Source: a virus
Virus record (IMG/VR): IMGVR_UViG_3300024520_000047
Span: 62,001 to 126,000 of that record
Direction: 5' to 3' (one strand)
DNA length: 64,000 nt
The notes beneath the pieces were generated by a model, which worked only from the letters and a program-made list of their open reading frames with translations, was not told the origin of the DNA and did not search any database. A program made the translations under genes and the position numbers. Every line of letters begins with the position of its first letter. The stretch's first letter is position 1. Positions 8,850 to 16,499 of the stretch are shown here, piece after piece.

Positions 8850-9482
8850 ATGTTAGAAACTAAATATCAAATAGTAATTTTTAATAATCAATCCAAAAAA
8901 AGGATAATTGCTACATCTAATATCTATAGCAACATAAATAAAAAATATAACAAAATAACTAAAAAATCAAATGTTATATTTCCTATTAAATATAATAAAA
9001 AAAAAGAATGTGTGTTTGAGATAGCTTTAGTGTGTATAGGAAAATGTAAAACTAAACCAATTCATAAACGTGATGACTTAGGGAGACTTATCGAAATCAC
9101 CACTAAAAATAAAAAATACCACATATTAAAAATAAAGGGTTTTGAGATAGAAGAAAAAATATATGACCACCAGCAAAGAAAAAGAATCTATTTTGAAGAA
9201 TTATTCGTAAACTATCTGTCCAGTAAAAATATTATACAAATGTATAGTTTAAATAATAAAATTATTGTTCAAAACAATAATGAATATTTTCTTTTTAGTT
9301 TAAAAAATGTATCTGAATCTCAAAGATTTATGGATATTATACAAGAATATTTTTCTAATATAAAAAAATATAATTGTCTACTAAGTAGAGACTTGTCTAC
9401 AGCACAAAGAAAAGAAATTTATAATCTATTAGAGGATAAAGGGTTTGAGAGGTCTTTATTGTATAAACACTACACCTACTAA
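8850..9482 (+). CDS. Hypothetical basic protein, divergent from dnaJ
   Basis: 210 aa, very Lys/Asn/Ile rich. The first 75 residues look like beta-strands ([37 protein letters not shown]); the C-terminus is helical ([20 protein letters not shown]). No family recognised. Its ATG (8850-8852) directly follows the reverse-strand ATG of dnaJ (8849-8847), so there is no intergenic DNA and its promoter must lie within dnaJ. Its last four bases overlap the convergent gene at 9479. Confidence 0.5.
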   Translation: MLETKYQIVIFNNQSKKRIIATSNIYSNINKKYNKITKKSNVIFPIKYNKKKECVFEIALVCIGKCKTKPIHKRDDLGRLIEITTKNKKYHILKIKGFEIEEKIYDHQQRKRIYFEELFVNYLSSKNIIQMYSLNNKIIVQNNNEYFLFSLKNVSESQRFMDIIQEYFSNIKKYNCLLSRDLSTAQRKEIYNLLEDKGFERSLLYKHYTY

Positions 9483-9910
9483 TCCTTTTTAAACTTAAAC
9501 AACGCAGTCCCTATTTGTAATTCATACTCATCAGGGATATCTGTACTATGAATTACAATATCTCCATCGGTATTAATTTCTTCTATCTCTCGTAAAATTT
9601 TAATAAAGTCTTGTTCATTCACTGTAAGTTCTACACACACATTTTGTGTTTCAAAAGGAAACTCATCAATATTTTCAGATATATTTAAAAAATGAGCTAA
9701 ATACCCTTCTGGAAGTGGTTTACTGTCCTTATATTTTTCTTCTAAATACTCATCACTAAATTGAGGCATCTTGGTGGGGGGTTTATTTATATCATCTTTA
9801 TTAAAAGATTTAATATTATCAATTAGACTATTTTTGTGTTTCTGGGTTTGTTGATTGTCGTTCTCTATCTGTTGATTTAACCACTTTATCTTTTGGTTTA
9901 TCTGTGCCAT
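9479..9910 (-). CDS. Hypothetical protein
   Basis: 143 aa. The N-terminal 45 residues are Gln/Asn/Lys rich and probably coiled (KIKWLNQQIENDNQQTQKHK); the second half is a small acidic alpha/beta domain (CVELTVNEQDFIKILREIEE; DIVIHSTDIPDEYELQIGTA). No family recognised. Its start overlaps the preceding gene by 83 nt in another frame, an unusually long overlap that may mean the real start is an internal one. Confidence 0.45.
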   Translation of the reverse strand: MAQINQKIKWLNQQIENDNQQTQKHKNSLIDNIKSFNKDDINKPPTKMPQFSDEYLEEKYKDSKPLPEGYLAHFLNISENIDEFPFETQNVCVELTVNEQDFIKILREIEEINTDGDIVIHSTDIPDEYELQIGTALFKFKKD

Positions 9911-10307
9911 TTGAAGATTTATTTAAGTTCGGTAAGGGACTAAGTTTAACATTAAAATCAATATTCTTTAATTCTTCTAAATTCTTGGACTGGAACAATT
10001 CTTCTAATTCTCTAGTCTTAGCTTGTAATAATTTATCTTTTTCTTCTTTATCTTTATTAAATTTAATAATTCTTAATAATTCATTTTCCAGAAATTTTAC
10101 ACTCTCTAAGGCATATCCACAATAAAAAGAAGCTAAACACCCTTCAGTGCTATTTGTATTTACTTTTATCGCAATCTTATCTTTATCGTATAGGCCTTCA
10201 TAAGCCCAATGAGATGGGAATTTTAAATCTATGATAAAATAATTCTCATGTTTTCTTATACCATAAAAGGTGTCTCCAAACTTTTGTATATTTTCAAATA
10301 AATTCAT
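9828..10307 (-). CDS. Hypothetical protein
   Basis: 159 aa. The N-terminal half is an alpha/beta domain (FGDTFYGIRKHENYFIIDLK; FPSHWAYEGLYDKDKIAIKV), followed by a charged helix (KFNKDKEEKDKLLQAKTREL) and a disordered Lys/Ser/Thr tail. No family recognised. The ATG shares one base with the TAA of the upstream small membrane gene (TAATG), implying coupled translation. Confidence 0.5.
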   Translation of the reverse strand: MNLFENIQKFGDTFYGIRKHENYFIIDLKFPSHWAYEGLYDKDKIAIKVNTNSTEGCLASFYCGYALESVKFLENELLRIIKFNKDKEEKDKLLQAKTRELEELFQSKNLEELKNIDFNVKLSPLPNLNKSSNGTDKPKDKVVKSTDRERQSTNPETQK

Positions 10308-10486
10308 TAATATAAAATATAACTTAAAAAATAAGAAACTGAAGTAACTATAATAATTTCATCCACATAATTTAAAATAATTTTCTTAGGGGGGTTGCTC
10401 AATAGTTTAATCATTATTAAAACTAGATATTTTAACATTTCTAATGTAGAAGCAATGAATAGTATCAATAATATTAAACTTACCAC
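10307..10486 (-). CDS. Small two-helix membrane protein (GTG start)
   Basis: 59 aa if begun at the GTG at 10486; the next in-frame Met is residue 17. Two hydrophobic segments are seen (VSLILLILFIASTLEMLKYL and IIIVTSVSYFLSYILY) around a short NPPKK loop. It begins 6 nt after the histone-like gene and its TAA overlaps the next ATG (TAATG), so its frame is fixed by both neighbours. A holin-like or other membrane role is possible but unsupported. Confidence 0.5.
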   Translation of the reverse strand: MVSLILLILFIASTLEMLKYLVLIMIKLLSNPPKKIILNYVDEIIIVTSVSYFLSYILY

Positions 10487-10492
10487 ATTCTT

Positions 10493-10666
10493 TTAATTTT
10501 TACTGTGATTTAAAATTTCCTTTCTAAGTTCTTGACAAAGCATCTTTAATTCTTGAGCTTCTTTTCGTGCACGTATTCCTGCACTTTTATTATCTTTTTC
10601 AAAAAATTTACTGGTGTCTACAGATAAATTCTCCACTAATTCTTTAATTTTTCCTAAAGTTTCCAT
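10493..10666 (-). CDS. Histone H1 / Hc1-like small DNA-binding protein
   Basis: 57 aa. Its pattern (KIKELVENLSVDTSKFFEKD, then NKSAGIRARKEAQELK, then LCQELRKEIL) matches the small 'histone H1-like' (Hc1, PF07432) proteins common in Bacteroidota, where K(x)nAGxRxRKxxQELKxxxQExRKE is the hallmark. In the family the helical basic protein binds DNA, but the physiological role is poorly known. Here it could condense DNA or modulate the host nucleoid. It begins a unit with the 59-aa membrane gene and the two genes after it. Confidence 0.65.
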   Translation of the reverse strand: METLGKIKELVENLSVDTSKFFEKDNKSAGIRARKEAQELKMLCQELRKEILNHSKN

Positions 10667-10700
10667 GTGTTTTTAACTAATTTTTTTTATTTATTATCTA

Positions 10701-10718
10701 ACCTATAATTATATAGGT
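10701..10718. promoter_or_regulatory. AT-rich perfect inverted repeat (operator-like)
   Basis: ACCTATA-ATTA-TATAGGT is a perfect 7-bp inverted repeat around a 4-nt centre. It lies in the 91-nt gap between the 156-aa gene and the start of the histone-like gene (ATG at 10666), 35 nt before that start. There is no T-run on the minus strand right after it, so it looks more like an operator or mRNA hairpin than a terminator. Confidence 0.35.
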
Positions 10719-10757
10719 AGTAAGAAAAAATAACTCTAGTGGTGTGGGAAGTCAACT

Positions 10758-11228
10758 TTATTGGAGAAGATTATTTTCTAATGTTTTGTATAAATCAGTA
10801 TAAATATCTAATTCTGACTTAGTTTTCTTATCATCTATCTTAAATAGGGTGGAAAAAAATTTATCTACTTTATTAATTGTGTATTCATATTTTTCACCAT
10901 AAAAAGATTCTAGAAAAAAATTCCAAAAATAATCATAGTGTTCGCCTTCTTTTTTAAAGAAAATGCCTTCCTTATTCAAATCTACAATTACTTTACACCA
11001 ACACCATTTAAAATGATTTACAATATCTTCTTCAGTATGTGCGATATCTTTGCCTAAGTAAGTTTTATTAACTATAAGGTATAGTGATTTTACAAAGAAA
11101 AAAAATAATTCTGATTTTTCAACAATAATATCATTTGCTTTAAACCAAATATCCAAATCTTTCTTTGGAATGGGTTCGGTTACATACCTATAAAATTCTA
11201 TTGGGGATAATCCTTTTGATTTGCTCAT
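10758..11228 (-). CDS. Conserved-looking phage hypothetical protein
   Basis: 156 aa, helical, rich in aromatic residues: DIWFKANDIIVEKSELFFFF, then NKTYLGKD..., EDIVNHFKWCWCKVIVDLNK and YDYFWNFFLESFYG. The NHFKWCW segment and the layout resemble hypothetical proteins I associate with T4-like phages, function unknown. No signal peptide. A strong terminator just upstream (11284-11310) separates it from the next gene block, so it needs its own promoter; a TATATTTAA stretch lies in the 50 nt before the ATG. Confidence 0.55.
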   Translation of the reverse strand: MSKSKGLSPIEFYRYVTEPIPKKDLDIWFKANDIIVEKSELFFFFVKSLYLIVNKTYLGKDIAHTEEDIVNHFKWCWCKVIVDLNKEGIFFKKEGEHYDYFWNFFLESFYGEKYEYTINKVDKFFSTLFKIDDKKTKSELDIYTDLYKTLENNLLQ

Positions 11229-11283
11229 ATTAAAAATGTAATTAAATTGTTAAAATTTTAAATATATAATTTAAACTTATTAC

Positions 11284-11310
11284 AAAAAACCCCCAGAATT
11301 TGGGGGTTTT
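11284..11310 (-). terminator. Rho-independent terminator after the virion-internal gene block
   Basis: AAAACCCCC and GGGGGTTTT form a perfect 9-bp stem around a 7-nt loop, and the minus strand continues with two more T. It sits 39 nt after the stop of the 402-aa gene and would end the transcript that includes 14574-11349. The stem is symmetric enough to work in both directions. Confidence 0.85.
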
Positions 11311-11348
11311 AGTATAAAAAAATAAATTGTTATTTCCTCAATATTTTT

Positions 11349-12557
11349 TTAAGGTAACGGTATATTATTATCATTCAAATATTGTGTAAACCACTCTAAA
11401 GCTTGTTCATCTCCCACAGCTTGTAAGTCCTCATAAGTTTTTTTAAGTACTGATGGGTTTTTCATTGCGTCTTCAGGAATTTCTATAAGTTGTCCATCAG
11501 CTGACTTATATTCCGCGTATGGAAATTGTTGCTCTTTACCAGCTATTGCATCAGCGGGTTTTCCTTTACCCATCGCTAACAATAACTCATTTTCATCATG
11601 TTTGCTGGCGTATGCTATAATTTGGTCATCCTCTAATTTAACTCTTTTCATCCACGCATATTGGCAATCTAAGGGTTTTGCTTGTAAAATTGCTAGAAAA
11701 ACATCTTCTAGATATTGTTCTTTTGTTCCTCCAGTAGCATCATCACCACCAAAATTTTGCCATTTTTCAAAATCTCCTGGTTGGTTATTATACATTAGAA
11801 AATCTGATGTACAATTAGAGGTGTCATAAGGTCCTTCAATCCCTAATGATGCCATAACTTCTTCACAGGTAGGGAAAGGTAATTCATTTGGATTTTCCAT
11901 ACATGGGTTATTTTTGCTTATTTCTTCAAATTTCTCTTTCACCTCTTCGGATTCCCCTGTACTTTCTCCTTGACGGGCATCAGGAAATTTATTATCTAAC
12001 AAACTATTAGCTTTCTTATTAGTTTCCAACGAAATCCAATCTTCATCGCCTTTTTTTCTTGTATGCCAAATACCGTCTATTACTGTATATTCGTAGGTGT
12101 TATCACCTTTAATGTTATATGCTTTAGTACTATCTTTAGATGCTGTATCATCTTCTGGTTTTTCCTCTGTCTTAACTGTAGTTTCTACTTTTTTAATAAC
12201 TTCTTGTTTTTGTTCTGGAGTAACATTTCTCGGTACAATCATAAATGCATATACATCTTTATTCTTTCCATCTTTTCTGGTAGAAAATATCAACTGGTCA
12301 GGAGTTAAATCTTTAATGCCTGTCTCCATTTTAATGTACTGAAATACGTCATCATCTGCTTGTAAATTATCTTTATCAAATTGAAATCCTCTTTTTGCTA
12401 CTAACCTCCAATCGTTATCCCCTTTCTTTCTAATTTTAAGCTTGTCCCCAAATAATCCACCACGTTTAACTGTAGTTTGTTCAGAGATTACTGGAGTACC
12501 CATTAATTCCATTATTCTTGAGTATTCTTCATTTAGATTTTGTTTTGTATAATTCAT
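11349..12557 (-). CDS. Probable virion-internal protein with N-terminal helical tag
   Basis: 402 aa. The N-terminus LNEEYSRIMELMGTPVISEQ resembles the short helical motif LTEQIDRIKQMILF in the 836-aa protein of this window. A motif RKKGDxDWxxL appears twice (about residues 43-53 and 166-176), suggesting an internal duplication. A charged linker (about 125-150) and an acidic C-terminal globular domain with several Cys (CMENP, CEEVM, LDCQYAWMKRV) follow. No enzyme family recognised. It overlaps the upstream gene by 4 nt and is followed by a terminator. Packaging in the capsid is inferred from the tag-like N-terminus and the neighbours. Confidence 0.5.
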   Translation of the reverse strand: MNYTKQNLNEEYSRIMELMGTPVISEQTTVKRGGLFGDKLKIRKKGDNDWRLVAKRGFQFDKDNLQADDDVFQYIKMETGIKDLTPDQLIFSTRKDGKNKDVYAFMIVPRNVTPEQKQEVIKKVETTVKTEEKPEDDTASKDSTKAYNIKGDNTYEYTVIDGIWHTRKKGDEDWISLETNKKANSLLDNKFPDARQGESTGESEEVKEKFEEISKNNPCMENPNELPFPTCEEVMASLGIEGPYDTSNCTSDFLMYNNQPGDFEKWQNFGGDDATGGTKEQYLEDVFLAILQAKPLDCQYAWMKRVKLEDDQIIAYASKHDENELLLAMGKGKPADAIAGKEQQFPYAEYKSADGQLIEIPEDAMKNPSVLKKTYEDLQAVGDEQALEWFTQYLNDNNIPLP

Positions 12558-13225
12558 TTTCTTTTATTATTTAATAATGATTTTACTTCTTTAATAGCTT
12601 CCGCTACCATATAATTAGGATTTGGTTTTTGTTTCCCGTATCTATTTGGTATAGCTTCACTCCATTCATCACTTTTTAATTTATTGTATTTTCTTTTAAC
12701 TTTTTTAATTACCTTATCACCCAACTTAGATGGTACTGTATTACCTATTGGTTGACCGTCAGTTCCTTTGGTTGTTTCGTTTCCAGTCATACTTGACCCT
12801 TCTATATAATCTCTAACTCTCTTTTTAAAACTATCTGAAGGTTCAGTTTGGTACTCTGCATCTTCTAATCCCATTCCTCTCCAGTCTTCTATATATTCTT
12901 CTTGTTCTGAACTATTTCTATACATAGGAGATTCATAATCCGTTTTAGAATTGTTTTGGTGTGGGAAATCAGGGTGAGAATTATTTTTGAAATTTAAATA
13001 GTCTTTAATTTTACCAGCAACTAATTTCATTGCTTCACTATTTTGTTGTCCTGCTGTCTTTAAAGTTTTGTCCGTTTCTACTTTACCGGGAAAATTATTA
13101 GAATCTTTAGCTTCCTGTAATTTAGTTTTAAGTCTCTTTTTTAATAAGTCTTTTTTAACCATAGGCTTTAACTCTTTTTCTAAAATTTTACTAACTCTTC
13201 TATCTAATTGTATGTTTTTTCTCAT
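12554..13225 (-). CDS. Hypothetical basic protein, possibly virion-internal
   Basis: 223 aa, strongly basic and low in complexity: Lys-rich helix at the N-terminus (KILEKELKPMVKKDLLKKRL), a disordered Ser/Asn/Glu middle and a final helix YMVAEAIKEVKSLLNN that loosely resembles the C-terminal helical motifs of the 836-aa and 113-aa proteins. No family recognised. It overlaps the 402-aa gene by 4 nt and shares its operon. A TATTTATA box lies 21 nt before the ATG. Confidence 0.5.
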   Translation of the reverse strand: MRKNIQLDRRVSKILEKELKPMVKKDLLKKRLKTKLQEAKDSNNFPGKVETDKTLKTAGQQNSEAMKLVAGKIKDYLNFKNNSHPDFPHQNNSKTDYESPMYRNSSEQEEYIEDWRGMGLEDAEYQTEPSDSFKKRVRDYIEGSSMTGNETTKGTDGQPIGNTVPSKLGDKVIKKVKRKYNKLKSDEWSEAIPNRYGKQKPNPNYMVAEAIKEVKSLLNNKRK

Positions 13226-13262
13226 TTGAATGTCTTTTGTATATCATATAAATATATTGTAA

Positions 13263-14315
13263 TTATGATTCGTACTTAGGTTTGTTACCTTTCATAGTAT
13301 AATATTTACCAATGGGGCGGTCCATTTTTGTAACCCCAACTATGCCCGCGTCTGGGTCTGTAACTGGAGACTTATAAAAAGCTCTTCTAATCATCTCATC
13401 CATTTCTTCTTCATTTGTAGTTTTTTTCTTTTTTTCTGCCCTCATTTTCTTTTTCCTATTCTTTTCTAAATCCTCACGAAATTTGCTTTCAAGTTCAGTG
13501 ATAATTATGTTTTTTAAATAAGAAACAGGTTTACTTGTTTTTTTAGAAACATTTTCAATTGCTTCTTTTATGGTCTTATTCTCATAAAATTCTAATGCGT
13601 TAATATCCCCCTGATTACAATAGGGGAAATGACTACATTTTTTCTTTACTCGTACATAAGTTCCACCAGGTCCACCCCATTTTGGGAAATTGGGGTCCTG
13701 AACGGCTTTCCAATTCTTATAGTTTTTAGCCCATATCTGTGGTTGTGAATATGACCCCGATGAACCCGCACCGGTCTGTTCATCCATCTCTTCTTCTTCA
13801 TTTAAAGGTTTGTTCTGAACTGTCGAACCTTGTTTGTCTGGGTCCCAACCCATAGGGGGGGCATAGGCACCAGCAGAACCACTACTAGTTTGTTCACCCA
13901 TCTCTTCTTCGCCTTGGATTGTGTCTTCGTGAGCCTTTGCAGAAAACGGAGAAACATTATCTATGTTTATTTCTTCATTGTTTGCGTGGTCTGAAATATA
14001 ATCATGTAATTTTTCACCATAGATTCCATATAATCTTTTAATTAAAGCCTTGGGATTTTTCCTTAAATATCGTAATACTGGTGGTGGTACATCTTCACCA
14101 TATTGTCCAAATACTCCTTGTATTTCTTTTTCTCTTGGTGTGGGTGTAAATTTTGATTTACTATAAGTGTCTTTCATTTCTCCCGATTCATTGGTTACTT
14201 GGGTAAGATTACTTCTAGCTTTAGCCCCCTTTGCTCCACCACCCATAGGGAGTTCATCTAATACATTTTGTGTCATATTACTAGCGTCTCTTTTATATTT
14301 TTGAACTGTATTCAT
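13263..14315 (-). CDS. Probable head / scaffold-associated protein with repeated 'EQT-GS-G-Y' motif
   Basis: 350 aa. The N-terminal third carries a helical segment (VLRYLRKNPKALIKRLYGIY). Two copies of an acidic-then-Gly/Ser motif follow: EEEMGEQTSSGSAGAYAPPM and EEEMDEQTGAGSSGSYSQPQ, each followed by W. A third, shorter NEEEMDEMIRR occurs near the C-terminus. A segment KKKCSHFPYCNQGDINALEF precedes a helix that ends in a highly basic KNRKKKMRAEKKKK stretch. I recall similar acidic/Gly-Ser-Tyr and FPYCNQGD segments in proteins of large marine phages. Possible roles are scaffold or internal head protein, or a target of the prohead protease; none is proven. Confidence 0.5.
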   Translation of the reverse strand: MNTVQKYKRDASNMTQNVLDELPMGGGAKGAKARSNLTQVTNESGEMKDTYSKSKFTPTPREKEIQGVFGQYGEDVPPPVLRYLRKNPKALIKRLYGIYGEKLHDYISDHANNEEINIDNVSPFSAKAHEDTIQGEEEMGEQTSSGSAGAYAPPMGWDPDKQGSTVQNKPLNEEEEMDEQTGAGSSGSYSQPQIWAKNYKNWKAVQDPNFPKWGGPGGTYVRVKKKCSHFPYCNQGDINALEFYENKTIKEAIENVSKKTSKPVSYLKNIIITELESKFREDLEKNRKKKMRAEKKKKTTNEEEMDEMIRRAFYKSPVTDPDAGIVGVTKMDRPIGKYYTMKGNKPKYES

Positions 14316-14316
14316 A

Positions 14317-14574
14317 TTATTTTACATTTTTTATCTGTGCATCCCAGAAACTTCTACGTAACCAAAATGTTTTATATAATTCAATTAAAACTTTAGTACT
14401 TACATCAACCATTTCAGCTCTGTTAGTTTTCGCTAATTTCCCATTCTTCTTTTTGAGTTCAGATTCAACCACATCCACCACATCTTTTTCAAATTTGGCA
14501 GACCCTAAGAAATCTTTCAATTCTTTTCTAGCAATTCTTTCTATTTCTTTTTTATCGGTAGCGGTTAATCCCAT
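14317..14574 (-). CDS. Small hypothetical protein of the head-associated block
   Basis: 85 aa, all-helical, alternating charged and hydrophobic (KKEIERIARKELKDFLGSAK; VVDVVESELKKKNGKL) and ending with an aromatic stretch LYKTFWLRRSFWDAQI. It has no signal sequence. It ends one base before the 350-aa gene starts, so the two are co-translated. A TATTTATA box lies 13 nt before the ATG (14588-14595), making it the likely first gene of the unit that ends at the terminator at 11284. Function unknown. Confidence 0.55.
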   Translation of the reverse strand: MGLTATDKKEIERIARKELKDFLGSAKFEKDVVDVVESELKKKNGKLAKTNRAEMVDVSTKVLIELYKTFWLRRSFWDAQIKNVK

Positions 14575-14587
14575 AATTACATTTTAC

Positions 14588-14595
14588 TATAAATA
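14588..14595 (-). promoter_or_regulatory. TATTTATA box upstream of the 85-aa gene
   Basis: Minus-strand TATTTATA, 13 nt before the ATG at 14574. One of a set of same-sense boxes that precede genes in this window. A promoter role is inferred from recurrence only. Confidence 0.3.
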
Positions 14596-14612
14596 TAATG
14601 AAAGAAGAGAAG

Positions 14613-15065
14613 TTATAAGATGATTTGGAGAATAATAAGGCCAATACTGACTGCTGCACCACCCACTAGAAAACCGTTTTTTTGTCTTTTATATTTTTTA
14701 GCTTTTTTTTCTGACATTAAACGTAAATCTTCTTTATGTTGGATAACCTGATTAAGGTTTTGAATATCTTGTAAAAAGATTTGTTCTTTGGATTTGTATT
14801 GTGTTATAATACTGTCTTTAAGACTAAGTTGTTGTTTAGTGATTTCATAATTTATTTTTACTATGGACAGTTCTTCTTTACAGAAATCACCCAATTCAAT
14901 TTCCTCAATAGCTTTTAATAGATGCGTTTTAGGAATACACACAATAGTGTCCCCATTAATCGTAACGTTTTGAGAAATACTCGGTAATATCGCTGCTATT
15001 AAAAGTGCCAATGTTATCCAAAGTTTTCTTAAATTCAGTTTTAAGGGTAGATAATTTATCATCAT
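14613..15065 (-). CDS. Exported coiled-coil protein with C-terminal membrane anchor, spanin-like
   Basis: 150 aa. An N-terminal signal peptide (LRKLWITLALLIAAILPSIS then Q-N-V) is followed by a periplasmic helical coiled coil (QLSLKDSIITQYKSKEQIFL) and a C-terminal hydrophobic helix (GFLVGGAAVSIGLIILQIIL) after a Lys/Arg-rich stretch. No lipobox Cys is present. The start lies 110 nt inside the upstream gene in another frame, and no usable later start precedes the signal peptide, so the nesting is real if the gene is real. Nested genes with this architecture next to an amidase are typical of spanin pairs that disrupt the outer membrane at lysis. Confidence 0.55.
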   Translation of the reverse strand: MMINYLPLKLNLRKLWITLALLIAAILPSISQNVTINGDTIVCIPKTHLLKAIEEIELGDFCKEELSIVKINYEITKQQLSLKDSIITQYKSKEQIFLQDIQNLNQVIQHKEDLRLMSEKKAKKYKRQKNGFLVGGAAVSIGLIILQIIL

Positions 15066-15309
15066 TTTCTTTAATATTTTTATTTAAACCTTCAATAGAA
15101 TCTGAAAGTAAAATAATATTATTGTTATACAATTCTCTTTGTTTTGCATTAGTTTGTATAACCTTTTGTAGGCTATCTATCTTATTATTTAATATATATT
15201 CATTAACTGCTTCTGTACTAGATTCGGGTCTAGTCAGTATGCTAAAAACTAAAGCTATTATTAATACTACTATTAATATAAGTTGGTAATGTTTCAATAC
15301 CTTGTTCAT
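14956..15309 (-). CDS. Membrane-anchored coiled-coil protein, i-spanin-like
   Basis: 117 aa. One N-terminal transmembrane helix (LILIVVLIIALVFSIL, residues about 10-25) is followed by a long periplasmic coiled coil (NNKIDSLQKVIQTNAKQREL; EGLNKNIKENDDKLSTLKTE). This is the layout of an inner-membrane spanin subunit (Rz-like). The last 110 nt also encode the start of the downstream exported protein in another frame. It lies three genes from the amidase, within one lysis-like neighbourhood. Assignment is by architecture, since spanins share little sequence. Confidence 0.55.
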   Translation of the reverse strand: MNKVLKHYQLILIVVLIIALVFSILTRPESSTEAVNEYILNNKIDSLQKVIQTNAKQRELYNNNIILLSDSIEGLNKNIKENDDKLSTLKTEFKKTLDNIGTFNSSDITEYFSKRYD

Positions 15310-15313
15310 AATC

Positions 15314-15907
15314 TTATATTTCTGGTCCCAAATCTTCTTCGGTTGTTGTTTCTGTTTTTCTTCGACTTGCTAAAAGTTTTGCCCATTTTCCAGAAAATAC
15401 TGTAAAATACGTTTTTAATTTTTCTAACAATTCAACAAATTCTACATCTATTTTTACCATATTAGCATTGCCAATATATACACCATCTACTTCCGCAATA
15501 GAATAGTAAAATCTTATATCGAACTTAAGAAGTTCCCCGGACCACTCTACATTATTTTTATATATGTTTAAAGGATGAAATTCTGCCATATCGGATACCT
15601 GTTCTACAAATTCATCCATAGTTTCTTGGTACACAGATTGTTCATCACCTGTAAGTTCTAATTCTTGTTCTGTCATTCCATGAACAATAATTTTACCACC
15701 ACTTACCGTATATTCTTTAGTTTTTTCTTCTTTTTCTTTGGGTGTTTTAATTTCATCGTCTTGGATGGCAGTTTCAAAATCCACACTGTCTTCTTCTACT
15801 TGTTCTTTTATAAGCCTAGAAACATTAAGGATTTGTTTCATATCTTCGTATGCGGTGTTACCATATTTTCCATCTATGGTTCTTCTATTATAAGTTTTCT
15901 TATTCAT
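15314..15907 (-). CDS. Hypothetical phage protein
   Basis: 197 aa. The N-terminus is basic (KKTYNRRTIDGKYGNTAYED), an acidic linker follows (about 40-65), and the C-terminal half is an alpha/beta domain (LKFDIRFYYSIAEVDGVYIG) with a helix (LLEKLKTYFTVFSGKWAKLL). No family recognised. It overlaps the amidase gene by 8 nt at its start and ends 4 nt before the spanin-like gene, so it shares their transcript. A virion or lysis-related role is only positional. Confidence 0.5.
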   Translation of the reverse strand: MNKKTYNRRTIDGKYGNTAYEDMKQILNVSRLIKEQVEEDSVDFETAIQDDEIKTPKEKEEKTKEYTVSGGKIIVHGMTEQELELTGDEQSVYQETMDEFVEQVSDMAEFHPLNIYKNNVEWSGELLKFDIRFYYSIAEVDGVYIGNANMVKIDVEFVELLEKLKTYFTVFSGKWAKLLASRRKTETTTEEDLGPEI

Positions 15908-16499
15908 CTATATATTGTTTTAATTTTTCAAAATCAAAAGAAGGACTCAAGTCTGTCCATAACTCATTGTAATTACTTCTAGTCACTATGCCTTTAAAAT
16001 CTTCTACCCCATCTATTCTAGTGTTATGACCTATTAATTTTAAAGATATATTTAATTCAGTACATAACCTTTTAATAAGTTTTGCAGTTGCCTTTATTTG
16101 TTTATCTGAATATGCCGCCCAATAAGTGTGGTCTCTCCATCTTTTTTGGTAGACATCTCCTTTATAAATATCACCAATCCAATTGGCGTACTTATTATTT
16201 AATTGATTATATTTTAACCATCCCAAATTTTCTAAACAAATAACTATTACCTTTTTATCAAGATATTCTACCCCAATAAAATCTGAATAATAATTTTCAT
16301 CAAAATTTTGAATTGTCTCCCCGTCATTAGAAATTATATAGGTGGGTATTTTTCTATAATCACCATCTAATCTATGAATCAAAGAATTTTTATAATAATT
16401 TAATGGGCGAGAAGTATGACATAATACAATTTGTTCTTTAAAATGTTTATCGTTATGACAAAACAAATTATCTACACTATGCTGGACCATCGTTTCCAC
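15900..16499 (-). CDS. N-acetylmuramoyl-L-alanine amidase (Amidase_2-like endolysin)
   Basis: 199 aa. The features of zinc amidases of the PGRP/T7-lysozyme fold are visible: EQIVLCHTSR with a likely zinc ligand H28, then IPTYIISNDGETIQNFDEN, the strand VIVICLENLGWL, and the second His in KLIGHNTRIDG (H158), followed by FKGIVTRSNY where the last ligand or catalytic residue would lie. The family cuts the amide bond between MurNAc and the stem peptide. No signal peptide is present, so release would need a holin. The third ligand is not obvious, so activity is likely rather than certain. It lies beside a multi-pass membrane protein and spanin-like genes. Confidence 0.7.
   Translation of the reverse strand: METMVQHSVDNLFCHNDKHFKEQIVLCHTSRPLNYYKNSLIHRLDGDYRKIPTYIISNDGETIQNFDENYYSDFIGVEYLDKKVIVICLENLGWLKYNQLNNKYANWIGDIYKGDVYQKRWRDHTYWAAYSDKQIKATAKLIKRLCTELNISLKLIGHNTRIDGVEDFKGIVTRSNYNELWTDLSPSFDFEKLKQYIDE

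Noticed and set aside
12063-12342. Two overlapping plus-strand frames of 81 aa with Phe/Cys-rich hydrophobic content
   Set aside because: Antisense to a Lys/Glu/Asp-rich coding region, which automatically gives Phe, Leu and Ser on the other strand.
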